A DNA stretch of 64,000 nt from NCBI GenBank assembly GCA_022690815.1, contig JALCZJ010000006.1, positions 1 to 64,000 on the forward strand, written 5' to 3'. This stretch comes from Ferrimicrobium sp. Lineage in GTDB: Bacteria; Actinomycetota; Acidimicrobiia; Acidimicrobiales; Acidimicrobiaceae. Of this stretch, positions 43,672 through 53,247 are shown piece by piece. The translations under genes and the position numbers were made by a program. Position 1 is the first letter of the stretch, and the number at the start of each line of letters is the position of its first letter. The notes under the pieces were generated by a model. It searched no databases. It was not told the origin of the DNA and was given only the letters and a program-made list of their open reading frames with translations.

Positions 43672-44607
43672 ATGACATCAAGTACTATGATGCCGAAGTT
43701 TGGCGCAGTGGTGACAGCGATGGGAACACCGTTTACGGCTGATGGCCATATCGATGAGAAGGGTGTTGGCGACCTCGCTCGATGGTTGGTGGCTAATGGA
43801 TCGGATGCCTTAGTCGTCACCGGTTCCACTGGGGAATCGGGTACGCTCCTCGATTCGGAGCGGCGACGTATGTGGGAGCTGGTGCGCCACGCTGTTGCGT
43901 GCCCGGTGTTGGCAGGTGCGACCACGAACGACACGGCGCACTCGTTACGGCTGGTCAGGGATGCTATTGAGGTTGGGGCCGATGGGATCCTGGCGGTTAC
44001 GCCGTATTACAATCGGCCACCGCAGGCTGGGCTAGTTGCTCACTTTTCCGCGATCGCTGAGGCGACAGAACTCCCCATCATGCTCTACGATATCCCGGTG
44101 CGCACGGGGCGTCGAATTGAGCTCGAAACGTTCGTCTCTTTGATGGAGAAGCATGACAATATCGTTGCCATCAAAGACGCGTCCGGCGATATCGGGCGTG
44201 CGGGAGTGCTTATCGACACGTTGGGGGGCAGGGCGGATGTCTATTGTGGCGATGACTCGTTGTTGCTCGCCTTCCTCAGCCTCGGAGCTGTTGGTATCGT
44301 TTCGGTAGCCTCACACTGGGCAGGGCTTGGCTTTCGTGCCTTGATCGAGGCGGTACAGGCGGGCGATCTGCCCAAAGCTCGGCGTATCAACCGTGCGCTC
44401 CTGGCCAGCTATGCCTTCGAGAGCTCTGAACAGTTTCCAAACCCGATCCCGACGAAAGCAATGCTCGAGATCCTCGGGGTAGGTGGGCGTCACACGCGGT
44501 TGCCGATGATCGATCCACCAGCGGAACTCCTTGATGAGGCTCGTGCGCTCTATGCTAGGTTGCAGGCCGACCTGGCTGTAGAAGGAATTGGTGTCGCACA
44601 TGCATGA
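43672..44607 (+). CDS. dapA: 4-hydroxy-tetrahydrodipicolinate synthase
   Basis: A 311-residue aldolase condensing pyruvate with aspartate semialdehyde. 'VVTAMGTPFTADGHIDEKG', 'GSTGESGTL', 'ILAVTPYYNRPPQAGLVAHF' with the proton-relay Tyr, 'MLYDIPVRTGRRI' and the Schiff-base Lys in 'NIVAIKDASGDIG'. ATG 43672 lies 9 nt after GGGAGG; the frame opens at 43648. The 3' end overlaps the RNase J start, an order common in actinomycetes. Confidence 0.95.
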   Translation: MTSSTMMPKFGAVVTAMGTPFTADGHIDEKGVGDLARWLVANGSDALVVTGSTGESGTLLDSERRRMWELVRHAVACPVLAGATTNDTAHSLRLVRDAIEVGADGILAVTPYYNRPPQAGLVAHFSAIAEATELPIMLYDIPVRTGRRIELETFVSLMEKHDNIVAIKDASGDIGRAGVLIDTLGGRADVYCGDDSLLLAFLSLGAVGIVSVASHWAGLGFRALIEAVQAGDLPKARRINRALLASYAFESSEQFPNPIPTKAMLEILGVGGRHTRLPMIDPPAELLDEARALYARLQADLAVEGIGVAHA

Positions 44608-46267
44608 CGGGGTTTCAACGCCGAGAGCTGTCTCGGTTCGGTTCCTTGGTGGGTTGGGAGAGATCGGACGGAACTCCCTGGTCATTAGCCAAGGTCGTGA
44701 CGCGGTCGTCATCGACTGTGGCGTGATGTTTCCTAAGGCTGATATGCCCGGCGTCGATGTCGTGTTGCCCGACTATCGCTACCTAGTCGAAGCCGATTTG
44801 GATCTGCATGGTGTTCTCGTGACGCATGGCCACGAGGATCACATTGGTGCGCTTCCGCACCTGCTTCGTGAGGTCCCGATGCCGGTCTATGGATCGGCGG
44901 TCACGATGGCGTTTGCTCGGGCCCGTCTCGAACAGTCCGGTGTCTCCGGCATTAGCTATCGGGAGGTAGGAGACTACCAAACGACGACGGTCGGTCCCTT
45001 TACGGTGGAGTTTATACCGGTCACCCACTCGATCCCAGGAGCAACCGCGGTGGCGGTCTCGACCGACCAGGGTCTGATTCTGCACACCGGCGACTTCAAG
45101 ATCGATCGAACGCCGGTTGACTCGCGGGCCTTCGGCTTGGATCGGATGGCGGCGCTTGGGGCGCAGGGAGTTCGACTGCTGCTGTCTGACTCCACGAATG
45201 CCGATGAGCCTGGAGCTTCAAACTCTGAGAGCTCAGTGGGGGCTACCCTTGGCGAGGTCTTCCAAGAGAATGAGGGTCGACGCCTTACGGTGGTGTGTTT
45301 TGCCTCACATCTGCATCGCATCCAGCAGATCCTCACCACAGCTCGGGCGGCCAATAGGACGGTTTGTCTGATCGGGCGGTCGCTGCAGCGAAACACGAAA
45401 CTCGCATCCCAACTCGGACTCTTTCCCGAAGGCCTTCTCGATGGTGTCATCGACGCCGAGGCGATCGATGATTATGATCCGGCATCGGTGTGTGTGGTTG
45501 CGACGGGCTCGCAAGGGGAGCACTCCTCTGCACTTCATCGTCTGGCCTTTGACAAGGACCCGTGGTTTACGATTGGGGAGCGTGATACCGTCGTGTTCTC
45601 GTCGGACACTATTCCGGGTAACGAGTCGGCAGTCTATCGCGTCATCAACCAGCTTGCACGTCTTGGGGCACGAGCGATCTATCCGTCGGTGCGACGGGTT
45701 CACTCCTCGGGGCATGCTCGCCAAGATGAGCTTTCGTTGCTTCTCACCTTGGTGCGCCCGGAGTTCTTCGTGCCGGTGCATGGCGAGTATCGCCACTTGG
45801 CTGCGCACCATCGGCTGGCGAATGAGTCGGGAGCCTTGCGCGGACAGGCGCTGATCTGCGGTGATGGCGACGAGGTGCTGCTGAGCGGCGGGGGTATCGC
45901 TCGTGGGGTGTCGGGCTCCGGCGACTATCTCTATGTTGATGGGCAGGTCGGGGATATTAACGCCAGTGTGTTGCGGGATCGACGCAGCCTCTCGGCTGAT
46001 GGCATTGTCGTCGCAGCGTTGACCATGTCTGAGGGGCGAAAGCTCGTCGGCGAGCCCGAGATCTTCTCGTTTGGTTGGGTCCATGACGAACGTGAAGAGG
46101 GTCTTTTGCTTGCCATTCGAGACGTCGTGTCTGGCACCATTGGCGGATCAAATGCCGACCAGGGAGTGAGCCACCTGAAGGACCAGTTGAGACGGAGGGT
46201 TGGACGCTATATTCGCGAGCAAACCAAGCGTCGGCCACTGGTGGTTCCGCTCGTCATCGAGGTGTAG
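44591..46267 (+). CDS. rnj: Ribonuclease J
   Basis: A 558-residue metallo-beta-lactamase/beta-CASP nuclease with 5'-3' exo- and endonuclease roles in rRNA processing and mRNA decay. 'RFLGGLGEIGRNS', zinc ligands in 'VLVTHGHEDHIGALPHLL', 'VTHSIPGATAVAV', 'HTGDFKID' and 'LLLSDSTNADEPG', beta-CASP 'IGRSLQRN', and 'VHSSGHARQDEL'. Start uncertain: GTG 44591 is 4 nt after AAGGA; TTG 44588 and ATG 44600 are alternatives, all inside the end of dapA. Together with PNPase it gives the window two core RNA-decay enzymes. Confidence 0.94.
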   Translation: MSHMHDGVSTPRAVSVRFLGGLGEIGRNSLVISQGRDAVVIDCGVMFPKADMPGVDVVLPDYRYLVEADLDLHGVLVTHGHEDHIGALPHLLREVPMPVYGSAVTMAFARARLEQSGVSGISYREVGDYQTTTVGPFTVEFIPVTHSIPGATAVAVSTDQGLILHTGDFKIDRTPVDSRAFGLDRMAALGAQGVRLLLSDSTNADEPGASNSESSVGATLGEVFQENEGRRLTVVCFASHLHRIQQILTTARAANRTVCLIGRSLQRNTKLASQLGLFPEGLLDGVIDAEAIDDYDPASVCVVATGSQGEHSSALHRLAFDKDPWFTIGERDTVVFSSDTIPGNESAVYRVINQLARLGARAIYPSVRRVHSSGHARQDELSLLLTLVRPEFFVPVHGEYRHLAAHHRLANESGALRGQALICGDGDEVLLSGGGIARGVSGSGDYLYVDGQVGDINASVLRDRRSLSADGIVVAALTMSEGRKLVGEPEIFSFGWVHDEREEGLLLAIRDVVSGTIGGSNADQGVSHLKDQLRRRVGRYIREQTKRRPLVVPLVIEV

Positions 46268-48655
46268 ATGGCGACGTCTCGCGCACCTAAGCCGGCACCA
46301 GCTAAGAAAGCTCCTGGGCCAGCCAACAAGTCAGTCCCAGCCAAGAAGGCGTCCCAAGCGGGGAAGACAGGAGCCTCGCAACGACGTGCGGTTCGCTCCG
46401 GCACCCAAGTGCACTGGTCCAGAGAGGCGACTGGTCTTCTTTGGTGCGTCGGTGGCATTCTTCTCGGCATCGTCGCCTACAGTGGCCTCTTTGGCGGACT
46501 TGGGAGGGCCCTGTTCGACCTTGGTCGTGACGTGGTGGGGGTAACCGCCTTCGTGGCCTACGTCGTGGCCGCGTTTGTTGGGGGTGGGGTTGTGGTGAAA
46601 TACACACGATTACCCCGACATGCGCTGGTGATTGCTGGGGTACTTGTCGCCTCCATCGCCTCCATCGACGGTGCCGTCGAGGTTGGTAGCCGATCACATC
46701 TGGTGCTCCCTGGCCCAACGTTCGGCGGGATCGTGGGAAACCTTGTGGGATACGGCGTCACCCGGGTGGCGGGCTCGGTTGGTGGCACCATCGTCTTGGT
46801 CGTGATCGCATTGGTCTGCGTACTCGGGCTCGTGGGTCTTCGACCACGCGAGTCCATGAACTGGTTGGTGCAACGTCTTGGGACGCGGTCTCAATCCGAT
46901 CCAGCGGCGAGAGCGACCCAGCCAGTTGTGACCGTGGATGGCCAAGAGTTGGCGGCGGTTGGTGACGATGCGGTGGTCGGAGCCGTACGCCGCCCCGAAC
47001 CACGGGGACGACGTGGCAAGCGGCGTGGCGATCAAGCTCCCGTTGAAGGGAGCGTCTCGCCCGAGACGGGGTCGAACGCTGCACATGTCGGTGAAGCCGG
47101 ACCCGTCCAAGGTTCACCGGCGGAGCCCGATGTCGGGGGCTCATCGCTCGAGGAGGCGGGGCTCCTCCAGGAGTTGGGGACGCCGACGCAACGATCCAGA
47201 CATGATGATGGTCAATGGAGGCTACCGTCACCTTCGCTCTTAAAGCGGGGGAGTCGAGCCAAGATCGATCGTGCCGACCTTGAGCGACGAGGACGCGTCC
47301 TCGAGACCGCGCTTGGGTCACACGGTGTCTCCGTCAAGGTGGCACATATGACGGTCGGTCCCACGGTGACGCGTTATGAGCTCGAACTCGCAGAGGGCGT
47401 CAAGGTGGCTCGTGTGCTTGCGCTCCAACGAGACATCGCGTATGCGATGGCAGCGACCGACGTGCGTATTCTTGCCCCAATTCCTGGCAAGAGTGCCATC
47501 GGGGTGGAGGTACCGAATCGGGTGCGTGAGGTTGTCACCCTTGGCGATGTGCTCGCAAGTCCTCAGATGGAGCGGGCAACGAAGGTTCTTGATGTGCCGC
47601 TTGGTCGTGATATCTCCGGAACCGCTGCTGTCTTTGACATCGCGGCGATGCCCCACGTGTTGGTGGCGGGTTCGACCGGGTCGGGTAAGTCATCGCTGAT
47701 CAACTCGCTGCTCACCAGCTTGCTGATGAGAAACACGCCCCAAGAGCTACGGCTCATCCTAGTCGATCCCAAGCGCGTTGAACTCTCCCAGTACAACGCC
47801 TTGCCGCATCTGCTGACCAGCGTGGTGGTGGATCCTAAAAAGGCGGCGCACGCGCTCAACTGGGCGGTTGAGGAGATGGAGCGTCGCTATGACATCCTTG
47901 CCCACTGGGGGGTACGAGATATCGTCGGCTATCGTGATCTGTTGGCCCTATCCAATGGCGCGGACGATCCTGACGAGGGTCCACCGGAGGAGTTGCCCTA
48001 CATCTTGGTAGTGATCGATGAGCTCAACGATCTCATGATGGCGGCACCGCGGGACGTTGAGGACTCGATCTGTCGGATTGCACAAAAGGCCCGGGCGGTT
48101 GGAGTCCATCTGGTGATTGCGACGCAACGACCGTCGGTGGATGTGATCACTGGCGTGATCAAGACCAATGTCCCCTCGCGCATCGCGTTCGCCGTGGCCT
48201 CACAAACGGACTCGAGGGTTATTCTCGATCAGTTGGGGGCGGAGAAGCTAATCGGCAAGGGCGACCTCTTGATGGTGACGGCGACCTCGTCACAGCCCAG
48301 ACGCCTGCAGGCACCGTGGGTGTCAGAGCAAGAGGTGGCCGCTATCGTCGGGCATTGGCGGCGCCAAGGGACGCCGAGCTATCTTGAAGAGCTCGACAAG
48401 GTCGAGGATGCTGGTCGGCCAAAGGGTGACTTGGCTACCGAGGTTGACCCGTTGTTCTCGGCCGCGGCACACCTCATCGTCGATACTGGTGCTGGATCAA
48501 CATCGATGTTACAGCGTAGACTCAAGGTCGGCTTCGCTCGGGCCGGGCGTTTGATGGATCTTCTCGAGGATCGCGGTATTGTGGGCCCAGCTGATGGGTC
48601 TAAGCAGCGTCAGGTTCTCGTGACCCCTGAGGAGCTTGAGGAGCTCGACATCTGA
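46268..48655 (+). CDS. ftsK: DNA translocase FtsK/SpoIIIE
   Basis: A 795-residue septal DNA pump. Basic, Lys/Pro/Ala-rich N-terminus, four membrane helices (about residues 55-200), a variable linker, then the motor: Walker A GSTGSGKS at 468-475, Walker B in 'YILVVIDELNDLMM', 'AVGVHLVIATQRPSVDVITG', and the C-terminal gamma winged-helix ('STSMLQRRLKVGFARAGRLMDLLE') that reads KOPS-type sequences and activates Xer recombination. ATG directly follows the rnj stop, its ribosome site GAGGTG lying in rnj. Xer partner candidate at 19899. Confidence 0.95.
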   Translation: MATSRAPKPAPAKKAPGPANKSVPAKKASQAGKTGASQRRAVRSGTQVHWSREATGLLWCVGGILLGIVAYSGLFGGLGRALFDLGRDVVGVTAFVAYVVAAFVGGGVVVKYTRLPRHALVIAGVLVASIASIDGAVEVGSRSHLVLPGPTFGGIVGNLVGYGVTRVAGSVGGTIVLVVIALVCVLGLVGLRPRESMNWLVQRLGTRSQSDPAARATQPVVTVDGQELAAVGDDAVVGAVRRPEPRGRRGKRRGDQAPVEGSVSPETGSNAAHVGEAGPVQGSPAEPDVGGSSLEEAGLLQELGTPTQRSRHDDGQWRLPSPSLLKRGSRAKIDRADLERRGRVLETALGSHGVSVKVAHMTVGPTVTRYELELAEGVKVARVLALQRDIAYAMAATDVRILAPIPGKSAIGVEVPNRVREVVTLGDVLASPQMERATKVLDVPLGRDISGTAAVFDIAAMPHVLVAGSTGSGKSSLINSLLTSLLMRNTPQELRLILVDPKRVELSQYNALPHLLTSVVVDPKKAAHALNWAVEEMERRYDILAHWGVRDIVGYRDLLALSNGADDPDEGPPEELPYILVVIDELNDLMMAAPRDVEDSICRIAQKARAVGVHLVIATQRPSVDVITGVIKTNVPSRIAFAVASQTDSRVILDQLGAEKLIGKGDLLMVTATSSQPRRLQAPWVSEQEVAAIVGHWRRQGTPSYLEELDKVEDAGRPKGDLATEVDPLFSAAAHLIVDTGAGSTSMLQRRLKVGFARAGRLMDLLEDRGIVGPADGSKQRQVLVTPEELEELDI

Positions 48656-48905
48656 GTCGAGCTCGATAGGTCGCCCAGACGTGGCTAACGATGTCAGTGG
48701 CCACTGTAACGATGGTGAGAACGTGATGCGTGCAAAGGTGTCCGTGGTGGGATGCTGCATGCTCAACAGTAGTTAAAAAAGTGTCATTATCATGGCCCTC
48801 GGGATTCATGGAACTTTCACGAAAATGAAGTCCGTGGCGGTTATGATGTGTGGCTTGACAGGTACGGACAAGTCGCGTACTCGGGTGAGAAATTGGAGGA
48901 TGTGC
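48656..48905. promoter_or_regulatory. ftsK-dacA intergenic: palindrome and dacA promoter
   Basis: A 12-bp perfect palindrome CAGTGGCCACTG lies at 48695-48706. An A-rich run (TTAAAAAA) is at about 48774. TATGAT (48842-48847) is a good -10 box, followed about 50 nt later by GGAGGA, the dacA ribosome site. Confidence 0.4.
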
Positions 48906-50174
48906 ATGGCGCGCGGTGATCAGTGGGTATCGACCAAAGGCGGTAGCCGTCGCAGTTACTCAGGAGGCAATTCAACCATGCTTGCTCGGCGCCTTCTGGT
49001 TGGCGTGCTGGTCTTGATTCTCATCCTGGCGTTGGGCTCGGTGGTTCAGTTGGTCCGCGGTGTTCCGAACCCGACCTATACGGCGACACTCGCGTCATCA
49101 TCGACCATACCAGGGACGCCACCGACCATCGCGTGGCCCGCCCACGCTGAGGCGGCCGCTGAGATTATGGGTGTCGGTTCGCTGGGGCAGCATGGCGATC
49201 TCCATGAGACCGAGATCGCGTCGGTGACCAAGATGACGACCGCCCTCTTAACGCTCAAGGCACACCCGCTGTCACTGGGAGAGAGTGGACCCAAGCTGAC
49301 GATGACCGCGAAGGATTACCAGATTTACGTCAATGACAAGAATGCCAATGACTCGGTTGGCGCCATCAAGGAGGGTGAGGTCCTCTCCGAGCAGCAGCTG
49401 CTCGAACTGCTGTTGATTCCGTCGGCTGACAATATCGCAACCGTGCTCGCCAATTGGGATGCCGGTTCAGTCTCTCGCTTTGTCACTGAGATGAACAACT
49501 ACGCCACCAGCCTAGGTCTGCACCATACCCACTACGGGGATCCCAGTGGAGTAACGCCGTCTACACTTTCGATCCCCCGTGATCAGCTCAAGATTGAGGC
49601 CCTATTCATGGCGAACCCGGTGCTGGCCAACATCGCCTCAATGGAGCAGGCTACCCTGCCGGTTGCTGGGACGGTTTACAACGTTAACTACGCCCTTGGT
49701 CATGACAACATCGTGGGAGCCAAGACTGGTTCCATTCTCACCGGCAGCTTTGCCATGGCGACCCAGATCAAGCTGGGTCAGTCGAATCTGTTGGGGCTTG
49801 GCACGATTCTCGATGTAGGTGGCGTTCAGCCATTGATCAACGCGTTGCACGACGGTGAGACGCTGGCCAAGTCGCTCCAGACGATCCCTCGCGAGCTAAC
49901 CGTGCTGCGCAAGGGGCAAGTAGTTGGATATCTCGATGTTCCTGGCTCCAAGGCTGACCCGGTGATTGCAACCGAGACGGTGACCGAGGTCGGTTGGCCT
50001 GGGTTGTCGGAGTCATTCACCCCCACGCTGGCAAAATCCGTTTACGGACTGCGCGCCGGAGCCAAAGTCGGCACCGCGACGCTGACGGTTGGCGAGCAGC
50101 TTAAGATAGTCCCATTGAAGGTCGCCAACGCCGTCGCACACCCATCGATCGTGTGGAGGCTGACACACTTCTAG
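48906..50174 (+). CDS. dacA: D-alanyl-D-alanine carboxypeptidase (S11)
   Basis: A 422-residue penicillin-binding-type peptidase with an N-terminal signal anchor (LLVGVLVLILILALGSVV). It trims pentapeptide stems of peptidoglycan. SxxK is SVTK in 'IASVTKMTTALLTL'; KTG is in 'VGAKTGSILTGSFAM'. The SxN triad position reads SAD in 'LLLIPSADNIATVLA', so the Asn is Asp or shifted by one. ATG 48906 with GGAGGA upstream; the frame opens at 48792. The C-terminal beta domain is present. Stand-alone gene with a hairpin after it. Confidence 0.9.
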   Translation: MARGDQWVSTKGGSRRSYSGGNSTMLARRLLVGVLVLILILALGSVVQLVRGVPNPTYTATLASSSTIPGTPPTIAWPAHAEAAAEIMGVGSLGQHGDLHETEIASVTKMTTALLTLKAHPLSLGESGPKLTMTAKDYQIYVNDKNANDSVGAIKEGEVLSEQQLLELLLIPSADNIATVLANWDAGSVSRFVTEMNNYATSLGLHHTHYGDPSGVTPSTLSIPRDQLKIEALFMANPVLANIASMEQATLPVAGTVYNVNYALGHDNIVGAKTGSILTGSFAMATQIKLGQSNLLGLGTILDVGGVQPLINALHDGETLAKSLQTIPRELTVLRKGQVVGYLDVPGSKADPVIATETVTEVGWPGLSESFTPTLAKSVYGLRAGAKVGTATLTVGEQLKIVPLKVANAVAHPSIVWRLTHF

Positions 50175-50179
50175 GATGA

Positions 50180-50211
50180 GGCCGACAGGTCAAGCCCAAC
50201 TGGGGTCGGCC
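50180..50211 (+). terminator. Hairpin after dacA
   Basis: GGCCGAC (50180-50186) pairs perfectly with GTCGGCC (50205-50211), 18-nt loop, 5 nt after the dacA stop and 43 nt before thrB. No U-tract. Confidence 0.45.
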
Positions 50212-50253
50212 GACCACAAGAACGAGTCAAACCCAAGACAGGAGATGTGAGCG

Positions 50254-51120
50254 ATGGGATTCAAGAGCGTCCGGGTGCCAGGCTCGTCAGCGAATCTAGG
50301 TCCTGGGTTTGACACGCTTGCATTGGCGGTTCCGCTCTTTCTGACGGCACGTGCGTATGCATCCGATAGCTTTCATGTTGAACTACTTGGCGAGGGCGCC
50401 AGCGAGGTGGTTACCGGAAACCATCTGATCTATCAGCTGGTCATGGAGGTGCTCGGTCACGATCGCGTGGGTTTGGTGATCGACTCTGAGATTCCACTAG
50501 CCCGAGGGCTCGGCTCTTCGGCCGCTGTTACCCTGGGGGTGGCGGCAGCTCTGGGACACCCTGACCCACTTGGCGTTGCGTTGGATTTTGAGAGCCATCC
50601 CGAAAACGTCGCTGCCTCCTACTACGGAGGCGGGGTTGCAGCCTTGATTGGGCCCCAGGGCCCCATCATTCGTCGATTAGCCGTCGATCCGCTGCTCAGG
50701 CTCATCGTGATCGTTCCGCCGGATCGGTTGACCACTGAGGCAGCCCGACGGCTGTTACCTCGGACGGTCTCGTTCGATGACGCAGTATTTAATCTCTCGC
50801 ATGCGGTTCTCTTGGCGTCATCGTTGGCCCATGTCGAAGACTTGGCCGCAGTCCTTTTTGAAGATCGGCTGCATCAGGAGGCGCGGTCAGCGGCCTTTCC
50901 AGCCTCCAAGCAGCTGATTGCGATGCTGCTCGAGGCCGGCTGCATCGGGGCCTCGTGGTCCGGTGCTGGCACCATCTGTGTTGGCTTTACCGATGTCGAT
51001 GGTGTTGATCAGGTCTATCATCGCGTGATCGAAGCGATGCAAGCGAGTGGGCTTGGCTTCGCGGTACGGATGCTCGCGGTCGACCTTGAAGGGCTCGTCA
51101 CCATCGGGGGGAATGACTGA
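50254..51120 (+). CDS. thrB: Homoserine kinase
   Basis: A 288-residue GHMP-family kinase of threonine synthesis. 'VRVPGSSANLGPGFDTLALA' is the N-terminal motif, 'IPLARGLGSSAAVTLGVAAAL' the ATP-binding GHMP loop, and 'GASWSGAGTICVGF' the third motif. ACAGGAGATG precedes the ATG. No other threonine gene is adjacent. Confidence 0.93.
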   Translation: MGFKSVRVPGSSANLGPGFDTLALAVPLFLTARAYASDSFHVELLGEGASEVVTGNHLIYQLVMEVLGHDRVGLVIDSEIPLARGLGSSAAVTLGVAAALGHPDPLGVALDFESHPENVAASYYGGGVAALIGPQGPIIRRLAVDPLLRLIVIVPPDRLTTEAARRLLPRTVSFDDAVFNLSHAVLLASSLAHVEDLAAVLFEDRLHQEARSAAFPASKQLIAMLLEAGCIGASWSGAGTICVGFTDVDGVDQVYHRVIEAMQASGLGFAVRMLAVDLEGLVTIGGND

Positions 51121-51162
51121 GAATGCAGTCATCCATGCGCCACCTCGCCCTGTTTTTGGGAG

Positions 51163-51168
51163 TAAACT
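51163..51168 (+). promoter_or_regulatory. Leaderless -10 element for pgsA
   Basis: TAAACT, 8 nt before ATG 51177, no ribosome site. Confidence 0.45.
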
Positions 51169-51176
51169 GGTAGCAG

Positions 51177-51737
51177 ATGTCTACTCCGCAGCGCGTCATT
51201 TATGGTCCTAGCGCCATAGCAACTCCCGCCAATGCCATCACGGTGTTGCGGATTTGTTTTGCGCCGGTGCTGGTGGCGCTCTTGATATCCTCCCCGTCCT
51301 CGATCGTACCGTTCTGGCTCTGGTCGGGACTGGCGATTTCTGACAGCGCTGATGGCTACATCGCGCGCCGTCAAGGGGTTACGCGCTCAGGTGCTTTTCT
51401 TGATCCACTCGCTGACAAGATTCTCGTCTTTGCCGCTTTTGGTGCGCTCTTTGTCATGCATCGCATCAATGGCTTGCCAATTGTCATCATGGGTCTGCGC
51501 GAAATCGTAGTCTCGATCTATCGGACCCAGGTGTTGGCGGCGGGCAAGAGTCTCCCGGCCCGGATTCCTGGCAAGCTCAAGATGCTGGTGCAGATTCTTG
51601 TGATTGGGTTTGCGTTGATCCCCGCGATTGGCCAGCACGATCACACGCTGATCAACATCGGGGCATGGATTGCGGTCACGCTCGCACTGGTGAGTGCGGT
51701 GCAATACTTCTTCGACTCCAAGAGCATCAAGGCGTAG
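51177..51737 (+). CDS. pgsA: CDP-diacylglycerol-glycerol-3-phosphate 3-phosphatidyltransferase
   Basis: A 186-residue membrane enzyme of the CDP-alcohol phosphotransferase family; makes phosphatidylglycerol phosphate from the CdsA product. The D-x2-DG-x2-AR-x8-G-x3-D-x3-D signature is complete: SDSADGYIARR then 'GAFLDPLADK'. About five to six helices. The preceding gene is thrB; cinA follows after 6 nt, the usual actinomycete pair pgsA-cinA. Could instead use another alcohol acceptor, but context favours PgsA. Confidence 0.93.
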   Translation: MSTPQRVIYGPSAIATPANAITVLRICFAPVLVALLISSPSSIVPFWLWSGLAISDSADGYIARRQGVTRSGAFLDPLADKILVFAAFGALFVMHRINGLPIVIMGLREIVVSIYRTQVLAAGKSLPARIPGKLKMLVQILVIGFALIPAIGQHDHTLINIGAWIAVTLALVSAVQYFFDSKSIKA

Positions 51738-51743
51738 CGTCTC

Positions 51744-52997
51744 TTGGAGGTCTCGGTCGTTGCAATCGGTACGGAGTTGCTGCTGGGGCAGATCATCGAT
51801 TCGAACTCTGCACGCATCGGCCAGACACTCGCCGCGAATGGCTTTTCATCACACCTGCAGCTAAAAGTCGGAGATAATCACGAACGGATTGTAGCGGCAC
51901 TTACGTTGGCGCTGGCCGACGCAGATGCCGTCATCACCAGCGGCGGTCTTGGACCGACCCAGGATGATATCACCCGCGAGGCGATTGCCGAGGTCAGTGG
52001 GCGCGAGCTCATCGAGGATCCGGGCGTGCGCGCGGTCATCGAAGGGCTTTTCGCCGCCCGGGGACGCCCGATGTCGGCAAATAACTACCGACAGGCCATG
52101 GTGCCCCAAGGTGCGACCATTATTCCTCAGCGTAAGGGGACAGCTCCTGGGCTGATCGTCCCGGTAGGTGATAAGGTCATCATTGCGTTGCCAGGCGTGC
52201 CGTATGAGCTCGATGACATGATGGCTAACGAGGTGCTCGCAGAGCTTCGTGCTAGGCGTCGCGATACCACGGTGATTCGCTCTCGAGTCTTGCGCACCTG
52301 GGGCTTGGGAGAGTCTACCCTTGCCGAACGGATGGCACCTCGCTTCGATGCACTCGAAGGATCAAATGTAACGATCGCCTTCCTGGCCTCGGGAATCGAG
52401 GGTGTCAAGGTGCGTTTTACCGGTGCTGGAAGTGACGAGGCTGAGGTTATCGGCCTCTTGGATGACGAAGAGCAACGGGCTCGCCAGCTTTTAGGAGATT
52501 ACATCTTCGGGGTTGACGATGAGACGCTGGAGATCGTTGCTGCGCGGCTGCTGACCAAGCACGCATTGACCATCGCCACCGCTGAGTCGCTGACGGCTGG
52601 CATGGTCGCGGCGCAACTGGCACGGGTTCCAGGGGCATCGGCCTGGCTCCAGGGTGGAGTAGTCAGTTATGCTCGTCTTGTGAAGGAGCGAGTGCTGGGT
52701 GTGAACACCCCGCTCGTCGTCTCCGAGGAGGCGGCGTGTTCGATGGCTGACGGGGTTGCTCGGTTGCTCAAGAGCGATGTTGGCCTCGCCACCACTGGTG
52801 TTGCTGGCCCAGATACCCTCGAGGGTCAAGCTGTCGGTACAGTGTGGATCGGTATGAGTTATCGCGGTCACTCGGCCGCTCGTGGGGTTCAGCTTCTCGG
52901 CGATCGTGAGCGAATTCGCACCTATGCAACGGCGACCGCGCTCGATCTCCTGCGGCTCACCCTTGAGGGCTCCTCTCGTGGGTTTGACCGTAAGTAA
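51744..52997 (+). CDS. cinA: CinA family protein (competence/damage-inducible; NMN deamidase)
   Basis: A 417-residue two-domain protein. N-terminal MoaB/MPT-binding-like domain ('VVAIGTELLLGQIIDSNSAR', 'VITSGGLGPTQDDITREA', 'ALPGVPYELDDMM') and C-terminal nicotinamide-nucleotide amidohydrolase (PncC) domain ('ATAESLTAGMVAAQLARVPGA', 'GVAGPDTLEGQAVGTVWIG'). TTG 51744 is the only start that keeps the first conserved strand; no strong ribosome site, so coupling to pgsA is likely. Often next to recA, as here. Confidence 0.92.
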   Translation: MEVSVVAIGTELLLGQIIDSNSARIGQTLAANGFSSHLQLKVGDNHERIVAALTLALADADAVITSGGLGPTQDDITREAIAEVSGRELIEDPGVRAVIEGLFAARGRPMSANNYRQAMVPQGATIIPQRKGTAPGLIVPVGDKVIIALPGVPYELDDMMANEVLAELRARRRDTTVIRSRVLRTWGLGESTLAERMAPRFDALEGSNVTIAFLASGIEGVKVRFTGAGSDEAEVIGLLDDEEQRARQLLGDYIFGVDDETLEIVAARLLTKHALTIATAESLTAGMVAAQLARVPGASAWLQGGVVSYARLVKERVLGVNTPLVVSEEAACSMADGVARLLKSDVGLATTGVAGPDTLEGQAVGTVWIGMSYRGHSAARGVQLLGDRERIRTYATATALDLLRLTLEGSSRGFDRK

Positions 52998-53247
52998 CAC
53001 CATTTCTTTGGACGCGGTTATGGAAAAGTTCCGCTTGACTCCCGATGGTACCGACACCTTCACCTCCCGCGACGCGAGTACAACAGGTACGACAGCCCAG
53101 GGCTCTGTCTCGTTGGGCCACGATCGGCCACGTATTCTCGGAGACGCTTGGATGCGCCAGGGGGTGGTGGCTCACTCAGGTGTGGACGTTGGTGTTTCTG
53201 TATCCACTCCGATAGATCGCACACCCCATGAAGCACACACCCAATGA
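52984..53247 (+). pseudogene. Short frame after cinA, possibly a truncated gene
   Basis: An 87-codon frame from TTG 52984 overlaps the end of cinA. Its N-terminus 'SNTISLDAVMEKFRLTPDGTD' with 'TFTSRDA' resembles the start of TesB-like acyl-CoA thioesterases, but the rest does not continue the family. It is either a small unknown protein or the remnant of a truncated gene. No ribosome site is visible. Low confidence. Confidence 0.25.
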
